From the NCBI GenBank assembly GCA_963677475.2, contig CAXXQD010000006.1:62001-126000 (forward strand): 64,000 nt of DNA, in the 5' to 3' direction. Position numbers and translations under genes: made by a program. Origin of the DNA: JABMQB01 sp963677475 (GTDB taxonomy: Bacteria > Bacteroidota > Bacteroidia > Bacteroidales > Prolixibacteraceae). The notes under the pieces were generated by a model. That model did no database searches and was not told where the DNA came from. It was given only the letters and a program-made list of their open reading frames with translations. Of this stretch, positions 35,769-43,237 are shown in pieces (position 1 is the first letter of the stretch; each line of letters opens with the position of its first letter).

Positions 35769-36791
35769 ATGATGATGAAAAAACTATTTATTTTATTACT
35801 GGTTGTAATCGGGTTTCTTTCAGCCTGTGAGAATCAGGATACTAACTTTGATAACTTCGAATATACGAGTGGTTATTTTCCATACCAGTTTCCTATAAGG
35901 ACATTAGTGCTGGGTGATTATATTTACGATAACACAAATGATAATAACCATAAGTTTGTTATTTCAGTGGCGATGGGCGGCGTTTATAGCAATGTTGAAG
36001 AAAGAGAATTTGAATTTGCCGTTGATGAAAGCTTTTGTGACAATATCTTATTCGCAGCAGATGGGGATACTATTAAAGTACTACCACAAAGCTACTATAC
36101 GCTCGGATCTTCCAATAAAATTGTTATACCTGCAGGGGAACTTCATGGAGGTGTGGAAGTTCAATTAACAGATGCATTTTTCAATGATGAAGATTCATAT
36201 AAACTTTCCTACGTTGTACCAATTAAACTAGTAGGTTCAACGGATGTAGATTCAATTATGTCTGGAAAAGCATCTGTCTCTGATCCCGATCCACGCGTTT
36301 CAACCGATTGGGAAGTGGAACCAATGGATTTTACTATGTTCGCTATTAAGTACATAAATGAATATCATGGAACTTACCTTCACTATGGAGAAAGCAAAGT
36401 ATTGGATGCTTCAAATACTATATTGGAAACCAAAACATATAGTGAGGATAATTTGGTAGATAATAGTACCTCTGATCTCGCTACTACAGGCAAAAACTCG
36501 GTTAGCTTAACAACTTTTCTGCAATCCGATATAATGACTGGCGAGGTAACATTGGAATTAACCTTTGATGGAGACAATTGCACCGTTACTAATTCAGAAG
36601 GATCTTCCTATACCATTGCCGGCAGTGGAGTTTATAAGTCAAATGCTTATGAATGGGGAAATAAAGAACGTAACGGGATAGAACTAACATATACTGTAAC
36701 TGATGGTACTAATACATATGAAGCAAATGACGTTTTAGTAATTCGGGATCGGGGAGTTGTTTTTGAAACATATACCCCGGAAGTTTATTAA
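35769..36791 (+). CDS. SusE-like surface lipoprotein (DUF1735-type domain)
   Basis: The 340-residue protein has a lipobox SAC with Cys near residue 20. The first part (about 25-160) resembles DUF1735 (BT_3987-like) domains with YTLGSSNKIVIPAG and VPIKLVGSTDVDSI. The second part (about 190-340) is another beta-sandwich. Such lipoproteins follow SusD genes in many PULs and help bind the polysaccharide at the surface. It starts 23 bases after susD2, or 29 bases if the MKK start at 35775 is used. Confidence 0.78.
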   Translation: MMMKKLFILLLVVIGFLSACENQDTNFDNFEYTSGYFPYQFPIRTLVLGDYIYDNTNDNNHKFVISVAMGGVYSNVEEREFEFAVDESFCDNILFAADGDTIKVLPQSYYTLGSSNKIVIPAGELHGGVEVQLTDAFFNDEDSYKLSYVVPIKLVGSTDVDSIMSGKASVSDPDPRVSTDWEVEPMDFTMFAIKYINEYHGTYLHYGESKVLDASNTILETKTYSEDNLVDNSTSDLATTGKNSVSLTTFLQSDIMTGEVTLELTFDGDNCTVTNSEGSSYTIAGSGVYKSNAYEWGNKERNGIELTYTVTDGTNTYEANDVLVIRDRGVVFETYTPEVY

Positions 36792-36878
36792 AATTTAGAA
36801 TATTAAAGACAACCAATAGAATAATTAAAAAAGCTTTTTAAGTCTGGTCGCTGTTTAAGCGATAAGTGTAATGTTCTG

Positions 36879-36903
36879 AAGGACAGCATATGTAGCTGTC
36901 CTT
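36879..36903 (+). terminator. Hairpin after the SusE-like gene, possible attenuator or processing site
   Basis: Perfect 9-base arms AAGGACAGC (36879-36887) and GCTGTCCTT (36895-36903) enclose a 7-base loop. Only TTT and then CTGGGG follows, so a standard T-rich terminator is not present. It lies between the transport genes and the enzyme genes of the PUL, where it might lower downstream expression or stabilise upstream mRNA. Confidence 0.4.
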
Positions 36904-36988
36904 TCTGGGGGTGCTTTGCCTTTGTGTAAGCATTCCTAACTGTGAAATCATCTTCTAAATCTTACATTCATTAACTAAAATTTTTAAA

Positions 36989-38638
36989 ATGAAAAAAAAT
37001 TTACTTTGTCTTCTCACACTATTTGTACTTGCTTTAAGTACAGGTATTTCTCAAGCACAAACAGCTAAAAAAGTTGCATACATCACCGCTGATAGGGAGT
37101 TTGCAATGGGTGCATCTACTGTAACAGATGATGCAATTATAAAGATGCTTCAAGCTGATGAAAACTTTGAAGTTACGGTAATGGCTGTTGCGATGGATTC
37201 TGTTTTTGATAATCTTGCTGAATTTGATTTAGCGGTTATTCAGGAAAGTTTTTACAGCACAGCAGCAATTTTAAAACCAACAGGATCTGCAGGATTAGCA
37301 AAAATTCCTATTCCATTTATATTTAACAAATGCTGGGCACTAAAAGATGGAAGAGCATTAGTATCAGGTGGAGCTACTGGTGGGGCTAACGGAACAGGGC
37401 TGACAATTACTGTTGAGCCATCAAATCAATCCAATGAGCTATTCAATGGAATTACTTTTACAGATAATACCTTTGATGCTTTTAAAGAAGGTGCTTCTAG
37501 TACTGGAGAAGTAGGAGAGAATGCTTACAATTTTGCCAGTGGATTAGATCTTTCAAAAAAGAATACTTTGTTAGCAACTTTGCCTGATATGACATCAGGT
37601 TTGGATTCAACCATTTTTATTAATGATTTTCCAATTGGGTCAAAAATTGGATCTGAGCAATTGGCTGCAAGAATGATTGCAATTGGAATGTCCTTTGGTG
37701 CTATTATTAAAGATGATGGTGATAATTTTACTCAAAACGGTATCACTCTTTGGCGTAATGCGCTATACAGTCTTGCCGGGTTAACAGTACCAACTACACC
37801 GTATGAACCTATCGTAGAGGAAGTACCATATGCAATAAAAATTGATTTCGGTCCTGGAAGTAACAATACAACAGAACCGGGATGGAGCAACGTATATATG
37901 GAATCTACTGAAGCTCAAAAAGTAGAGCTGATTGATTCCGAAGGTGATAGCACTGGTATTATGGTTTATTGGCATGATGATATTATTGGCATCAATAATG
38001 GAGGCACCACTGAGCCCAAAGAATCAGTTGGAATGCCAAGTACTGCTACCATGGATAATCTATATTGTAATGGACAGAATCGCACAGCAGGGTTGACTTT
38101 TGAAAATTTCGATTTAAATTATTACTACAATTTTGAGGTTTTTGCTTCAAGGATGGGTGCTACTGATAATCGCGAAGCAAAATATACCGTAGCAGGTGCT
38201 AATAGTGTAGTTGGTACTCTAAATCCTTCAGATAATGATTCTGCTTTCGCTGTAATAGAAGGAGTTTATCCAAACGCAGAAGGAACTATTACTCTCGATA
38301 TTGATAAAGGGGACAACCATGAAGAAGCTTATTATTATCTCTACATCGGAGCAATGCGTATTACCAGAACCTTGATTACTGCAAACAACGAATTTGATTT
38401 TAATGCAGAAGAGGTAAAAATATATCCTATTCCTTTTACTGATCAGGTTAATCTTTCGAAAATTCCAGCTAAAAGCACTCTTTCCATATATTCAATCACT
38501 GGTACTAAAGTGATTGAAATACAGGCAAAAAATGATAAAACTCGCATTAATACTTCTAGTCTAAAATCAGGGGTTTATGTATTGCATGTAAAGGTTGATG
38601 GAAAGACAATAAGTGCACATAAATTAATTAAGAAATAA
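36989..38638 (+). CDS. T9SS cargo protein with an unrecognised N-terminal domain and beta-sandwich
   Basis: The 549-residue protein has a signal peptide ending near SQAQ (residue about 24). Residues about 27-265 form an unrecognised alpha/beta domain that starts VAYITADRE and ends NGITLWRNALYSLAG. Its layout is shared with two repeats in the second pectate lyase of this locus. Residues about 280-460 form a malectin-like beta-sandwich (IKIDFGPGSN). The end is a T9SS type A sorting domain (YPIPFTDQVNL to GVYVLHVKVDGKTISAHKLIKK). I do not recognise an enzyme active site. Export and surface display by T9SS are inferred from the tail. It begins 197 bases after the SusE-like gene. Confidence 0.75.
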   Translation: MKKNLLCLLTLFVLALSTGISQAQTAKKVAYITADREFAMGASTVTDDAIIKMLQADENFEVTVMAVAMDSVFDNLAEFDLAVIQESFYSTAAILKPTGSAGLAKIPIPFIFNKCWALKDGRALVSGGATGGANGTGLTITVEPSNQSNELFNGITFTDNTFDAFKEGASSTGEVGENAYNFASGLDLSKKNTLLATLPDMTSGLDSTIFINDFPIGSKIGSEQLAARMIAIGMSFGAIIKDDGDNFTQNGITLWRNALYSLAGLTVPTTPYEPIVEEVPYAIKIDFGPGSNNTTEPGWSNVYMESTEAQKVELIDSEGDSTGIMVYWHDDIIGINNGGTTEPKESVGMPSTATMDNLYCNGQNRTAGLTFENFDLNYYYNFEVFASRMGATDNREAKYTVAGANSVVGTLNPSDNDSAFAVIEGVYPNAEGTITLDIDKGDNHEEAYYYLYIGAMRITRTLITANNEFDFNAEEVKIYPIPFTDQVNLSKIPAKSTLSIYSITGTKVIEIQAKNDKTRINTSSLKSGVYVLHVKVDGKTISAHKLIKK

Positions 38639-38725
38639 ATAGGGAAGTAACAATGGATAACATATACGAAATAATGTTATTGGTCCTTTTTAAGTTACAT
38701 TAATAGTTTAGTATTAGTTAGGAAA

Positions 38726-38754
38726 AACCTTCCGGGCTTTATGCCTGGAAGGTT
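38726..38754 (+). other. Hairpin between two T9SS cargo genes
   Basis: Twelve-base arms at 38726-38737 (AACCTTCCGGGC) and 38743-38754 (GCCTGGAAGGTT) pair with one G-U wobble around a TTTAT loop. The stem is long and stable, but no T-tract follows. It sits in the 147-base gap between the cargo protein with the unrecognised domain and the esterase gene, and may be an mRNA processing or stability element. Confidence 0.4.
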
Positions 38755-38785
38755 ATCCAAAATTTTCTGATAAGTCCATAAAACC

Positions 38786-40126
38786 ATGAACTTAATTAAA
38801 GTTATTTCAGTCGTCATAGTTATATTCTTCTCAACTTTTAACCTAAAAGGACAAGATCATAAGGTGAAAATTGTGGTATTAGGTTCATCCACTGCTGCAG
38901 GCGGAGGGGTAACCTTTACATCAAATTCCTGGGTTAATCGTTACAGAGCTTACTTACAATCGATCAATCCGGAAAACGAAGTAATAAATCTGGCACAAGG
39001 TGGGTTTAAAATTTATCAGATTATGCCCACCGGATTTGTTCCACCATGGGGATCTGTTAATACTTCCAAAAACATAACAAAAGGACTTAGTTATGATCCC
39101 GATGCAATCATCATTAACCTTCCAAGTAACGATGCCGTGGCAGGGGTTCCTGTTAATGAACAAATAACAAATTATTATAAAATACTAGATCTGGCGGATA
39201 CGCAAAATGTTCCCGTTTGGATAACAACTACACAGCCCCGAAATTTAAATCAAACCGGATTAAAAAGTCTGATAGATATGAAGGACTCTACTATCAGTCA
39301 TTTTGCCGACAAGGCAATAGATTTTTGGACAAGTTTTGCCAACGAAGATGGGACCGTTAATCCGACATACGATAGTGGCGATCATACCCACTTGAATGAT
39401 GAGGCTCATGGTATAATGTTTCAGCGCGTTGTAAAGGCAGGGATACATGGTTATATTACCAATAAGTATTTGCAGGCAGAAGATTATTCTGAGGCTGAAA
39501 ATGTGGAAACAGAAACTGAATATTTGCGAAATTCAAACAGAGGATATATTCGAATAAGAAAAAATACGAATGCTTCCGTTTCATTTAAATTAAAGGCTGA
39601 AAATACCACATCATTAGATATCTTCTTTCGCCATTCAAATCAAAATAAAACGGGGGTTGGAAAACTTTATGTAAACGATGTTCCTCAGTACGGACAGCTA
39701 AACTTTTTTCCCACAAAGTCGGAGCAGGCATGGAATAATGTTGTTAGTGAGATTGAACTACTGGAAGGTGAAAATACCGTTGAATTAGAGTTTGCCAATC
39801 AGGAGGAAGACATTCTTCTGGACTTTATTGCATGGGATAATAGTTTGGTAACCCACGACCATATCACGGCTACAAATTTGTTTAGCCAGAAAGAGGAGGA
39901 AATTAAAGCATATCCGGTTCCCTTCAATGATGAACTCAATCTGATAAAAGCTACGAAACAAAATTCAATTGCCATTTATTCTTCAACAGGAATTAAAATG
40001 TATGAAACTCAAAGTACGGGTGGACAGCTAACAATTAATACTTCTGGCTTTCCAACAGGATTGTACTTTATTCATGTATTTGGAAATGAGGGTGACTCTA
40101 AAATATTGAAAGTGTTAAAAAAGTAG
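38786..40126 (+). CDS. SGNH/GDSL-type esterase with carbohydrate-binding sandwich and T9SS tail
   Basis: The 446-residue protein has a signal peptide (about 1-22) and an SGNH hydrolase domain: VVLGSSTAAGGG with nucleophile Ser35, an NLPSND block, and the catalytic dyad Asp199/His202 in DHTHLND. A beta-sandwich (about 235-350) resembling CBM6/35 (YLQAEDYSEAEN) follows, then a T9SS sorting domain (YPVPFNDEL to FPTGLYFIHVFG). Such enzymes remove acetyl groups from pectin or rhamnogalacturonan. It is a secreted partner of the adjacent lyases. The acyl group is inferred. Confidence 0.82.
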   Translation: MNLIKVISVVIVIFFSTFNLKGQDHKVKIVVLGSSTAAGGGVTFTSNSWVNRYRAYLQSINPENEVINLAQGGFKIYQIMPTGFVPPWGSVNTSKNITKGLSYDPDAIIINLPSNDAVAGVPVNEQITNYYKILDLADTQNVPVWITTTQPRNLNQTGLKSLIDMKDSTISHFADKAIDFWTSFANEDGTVNPTYDSGDHTHLNDEAHGIMFQRVVKAGIHGYITNKYLQAEDYSEAENVETETEYLRNSNRGYIRIRKNTNASVSFKLKAENTTSLDIFFRHSNQNKTGVGKLYVNDVPQYGQLNFFPTKSEQAWNNVVSEIELLEGENTVELEFANQEEDILLDFIAWDNSLVTHDHITATNLFSQKEEEIKAYPVPFNDELNLIKATKQNSIAIYSSTGIKMYETQSTGGQLTINTSGFPTGLYFIHVFGNEGDSKILKVLKK

Positions 40127-40151
40127 TTTCTCAATTGCCTAAGTATTAGAT

Positions 40152-41276
40152 ATGTTGATCAAATACCTAAAGAAAATCAGTGCAAAAAGAAGAGAATTAG
40201 TATTAGCTATTTCCGTTTTGGTAATGATAACAACTTTGTCTACTAATCCCTCTTTTGGGCAAGAAGCGATGTTTAAAGCTACCTTCGAAAATAATTCGCT
40301 GGATGCTGATGTAGGAAAATCTTTTGCTCAGACCGATTCTCATGGAATTTTAAAGGTTGTTCCAAATCCTGCACCTGATAGTACAAATAGTTCATCCTAC
40401 GTTCTCGAATCCTCCTTACTTGAGAGTTCAAAGGGTAGGGCTGAATACAGTAACTCTACTTCGATTAGATACCCTACTGAAGGTGAAACGCACATTTATA
40501 CCTGGAAAAGGTTTTATCCTAAAGACATGTTTAAAGATTTAAACCTCATCTGGCTATTGGTTTCGCAGTGGAAAACATGGCCCTGCGAAAAAAACGGGGA
40601 GCATGGTCAATACATTTGTCCGGGAGGAGCAATTTTTAACGATGTTGATTTTAAAAGCTGCGATACAGAGAAATTCCGGTTTCGTGCATTGCCCGATTGT
40701 AATAACATTTATGTAGATGCTGTAGAGGGTGTTTGGGAGGAATATACAATGATTATTTATTGGTCTAATGATCAGGATGGATACTATCACCTTTTTAAAA
40801 ACCGGAAGTTAGTAGGAGGAGAAACAGGGGTTAAGACTATATACGATAACTTTCCTGAAGACCATAGTTGTGACATATACTTTACCCTTGGTTTATACTC
40901 TGGCTGGAGCAGCCCAGTCAAAGATACCATTTCATTTTATATAGATGATTTTGCAGTATACAAAGCAAATAATAAGTCGGAACTACAAAATATTTGCCCT
41001 GAATGTTCAAGCCAAATTGCAACATCAACAAACGATTATGGATTAGAAGAGGATATTTTTGAAGTTTATCCTAATCCATGTAAATCATATGTAAATGTTT
41101 TGCTGAAAAACAATTCAGAAGTAAGTATCTACAACACATTAGGAGCACTGGTTTATCAAAAAGAACTGCAGCAAGGAGAAACCAGGATAAATCTGAACTT
41201 TAATTCCGGTACATTTTTAATAAAAGTTACTGACTGTAATTCAAATAATACTTCAACCAAGAAAATAATAATCTGA
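40152..41276 (+). CDS. Heparin-lyase-I-like polysaccharide lyase with T9SS tail
   Basis: The 374-residue protein has a long signal region (about 1-37, cleavage near FGQ). The jelly-roll domain matches the heparin lyase I family fold: HIYTWKRFYPKDMFKDL, WLLVSQWKTWP and YWSNDQDGYYHLFKNRKLVGG near residue 215. A T9SS sorting domain (YPNPCKSYVNVLL) ends the protein. Members of this fold cleave acidic polysaccharides by beta-elimination, not only heparin, so a pectin-like or algal uronan is possible. It lies between a GDSL esterase and two pectate lyases. Confidence 0.72.
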   Translation: MLIKYLKKISAKRRELVLAISVLVMITTLSTNPSFGQEAMFKATFENNSLDADVGKSFAQTDSHGILKVVPNPAPDSTNSSSYVLESSLLESSKGRAEYSNSTSIRYPTEGETHIYTWKRFYPKDMFKDLNLIWLLVSQWKTWPCEKNGEHGQYICPGGAIFNDVDFKSCDTEKFRFRALPDCNNIYVDAVEGVWEEYTMIIYWSNDQDGYYHLFKNRKLVGGETGVKTIYDNFPEDHSCDIYFTLGLYSGWSSPVKDTISFYIDDFAVYKANNKSELQNICPECSSQIATSTNDYGLEEDIFEVYPNPCKSYVNVLLKNNSEVSIYNTLGALVYQKELQQGETRINLNFNSGTFLIKVTDCNSNNTSTKKIII

Positions 41277-41292
41277 AAGAAACTGAAAACAC

Positions 41293-42828
41293 ATGAAAAA
41301 TATTAGAACATTACTTATAGGTTTAGGATTGCTAATTGCAACAATTGGTTTTGCACAACCATATGCTATTCCTGACGGAGCTTTAGGATTTGGTAAAAAT
41401 GTAAGAGGCGCCTATGAAGGTAGCTCAAGTCCAACAATTTTAACGGTTGACAGGCTTACCGACGACATGGGAAATAATGGTAGCAATAAAGGTTCGCTCA
41501 GGTGGTGTTTAACACGCAATTACCCCCGTATAATTTTATTTGAAGTTTCCGGGTATATAAACCTTTCAACTTATATCCGGGTTGAAAACGATTATGTGTC
41601 TATTTATGGGCAAACTGCACCAAGTCCGGGAATTACTGTTTCAGGAGTTGATGTTATCGATTTTAGATGCAATTATGTTGTGCTACAGCATTTAAGATTT
41701 CGTTCGAAGTATGATGGAAGTAGTCAGATAGATGCATTAACTGTACTAAGGGGATCGAATGTTTTTATCGATCATTGCTCCTTTAGTTATGCCGAAGATG
41801 AATGCCTTGGAATTGGTGGCTCAACAGGAACCTTTAAAGGACCTATAACGGTTCAAAATTGTATTTTCTATCAAGGCTTAAACTATAACCATAGTAAAGG
41901 GATCTTATTAGGGGGTTTATTTGATAGCACTACTGTTGCTCGAAGTGCCTTTGTCCATTGTGCCGACAGGACTCCATACCCAGGCGATAGTAATTATACG
42001 ACATTTGAAATCCTGAATACTTTAGCATATAACTGTGCTTATTTCGGTATGAGTTTTTCGAAATCGAACGCAGCAAAGGTTCAGGTTATAGGCAATGAAT
42101 GGAGATCAGGTCCTAACTCCTCTGGACAAAGACAGGTTGTTCGAATACGTACCGCAATGGATGATAATGCTCAGTTCTATTTATACGATAATTACTCTCC
42201 TAAAAGAGTAGGAAGTTCAGAATGGGATGGAGTGGTTTATTACGAAGGAGGTGGAAGGGATTCTTCAGATTTTAAATCTGACAACAGTTTCCCAGGCTAT
42301 GAAACCAGTTATTATCCAGTAACATCACTTAACGATAGTCTGGTTGCTAATGCCGGAGCTCGCCCTTGGGACAGGGATTCAGTCGACATTATTGCAATGA
42401 AAGATATGGTTAATGGAACTGGAAATTGGATCACAAATCAATCTGAAGCCTATTATCCCATTTTAGCAGAGAATCAATTGACTTTAGATATTCCTGATTT
42501 ACCGCATCAAAATTCAGGAAATGGGTATACAAACCTGGAGATGTGGGTTTATAACATTGCCGATAAAATCTATACTTCCAGCAATTCAATTAGATCATCT
42601 ATAAACAATTTTCAACTATACCCAAATCCTGTGAAAGATTATCTCATTTTAGAGGGAAAGTCGATCAGTTCGTACTCAATATTCAATATTAACGGGCAAT
42701 TAATGATGAATAAAAAAGTGGATGAATATCTTGAAAAGATTGATGTAAGCAATTATTTGCCAGGAGTATATGTAGCTCGTGTTGAGGAGGATGGAGGAAT
42801 CCGCTCGATGAAGTTTATAAAAAAATAG
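41293..42828 (+). CDS. Pectate lyase (PL1 family) with T9SS tail
   Basis: The 511-residue protein has a signal peptide (about 1-21, AQP). A PL1 right-handed beta-helix lyase domain follows: GSLRWCLTRNYPRIILFEVSGYI, VSIYGQTAPSPGI, VFIDHCSFSYAEDECLGIGG (Asp/Glu cluster expected to bind Ca2+) and GNEWRSGPN (expected catalytic Arg region). A linker and T9SS sorting domain (YPNPVKDYLILE) follow. It cleaves polygalacturonate by beta-elimination if it is a true pectate lyase. It is about 85% similar by eye to the lyase domain of the next gene, so the two arose by duplication. Confidence 0.88.
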   Translation: MKNIRTLLIGLGLLIATIGFAQPYAIPDGALGFGKNVRGAYEGSSSPTILTVDRLTDDMGNNGSNKGSLRWCLTRNYPRIILFEVSGYINLSTYIRVENDYVSIYGQTAPSPGITVSGVDVIDFRCNYVVLQHLRFRSKYDGSSQIDALTVLRGSNVFIDHCSFSYAEDECLGIGGSTGTFKGPITVQNCIFYQGLNYNHSKGILLGGLFDSTTVARSAFVHCADRTPYPGDSNYTTFEILNTLAYNCAYFGMSFSKSNAAKVQVIGNEWRSGPNSSGQRQVVRIRTAMDDNAQFYLYDNYSPKRVGSSEWDGVVYYEGGGRDSSDFKSDNSFPGYETSYYPVTSLNDSLVANAGARPWDRDSVDIIAMKDMVNGTGNWITNQSEAYYPILAENQLTLDIPDLPHQNSGNGYTNLEMWVYNIADKIYTSSNSIRSSINNFQLYPNPVKDYLILEGKSISSYSIFNINGQLMMNKKVDEYLEKIDVSNYLPGVYVARVEEDGGIRSMKFIKK

Positions 42829-43237
42829 TAAAGAATAATTTATAAATCAAGTACAGTAGATAATTTTTACATACCCAAAAGAAGATGGAGAATTTGATGA
42901 ATAAATGTGATTAAGGATTTGCAAAAACAGGGCTACGGTTATCAATCTGCAATTTTATTAGTTGCAATTATAAGAGTGCTAAATGTCCTGTATGATAAAA
43001 TGAGCCAGCACTAACGATTAAAGATTCATGGTCCGGATTATATTAACAGGTCACAAACAATGTTTGTACCCGAAAGGGAAATTATTATCAAAGATCAAGT
43101 TAATGCAAATATGGTTTTGTATTCGACTCTTTATTTATCCTTCTATAATACATTGGTTGTTTGTAATAACATTGATGTTAAGTGGGATTTTTAATCAAGT
43201 TTTAATCTTTTTTCAAATCTTTTAAAACACATTTATT
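42829..43237. other. Intergenic region between the two pectate lyase genes
   Basis: These 409 bases hold no convincing gene. One 36-codon frame (GTG at 42907, stop at 43014) encodes a mostly hydrophobic peptide, and a 65-codon frame at 43028-43225 is also hydrophobic and Cys/Ile-rich; neither resembles a known protein. The region may be a remnant of the duplication or insertion that produced the two lyases. I see no clear promoter box or terminator. Confidence 0.3.

Noticed and set aside
42907..43014. A 36-codon GTG frame in the gap between the pectate lyases
   Set aside because: It is short with a GTG start and no recognisable domain. It could be a remnant but is not supportable as a gene.
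43028..43225. A 65-codon frame between the pectate lyase genes
   Set aside because: It is hydrophobic, has no family resemblance and no conserved-looking start context. It lies in the non-coding gap and is likely chance.
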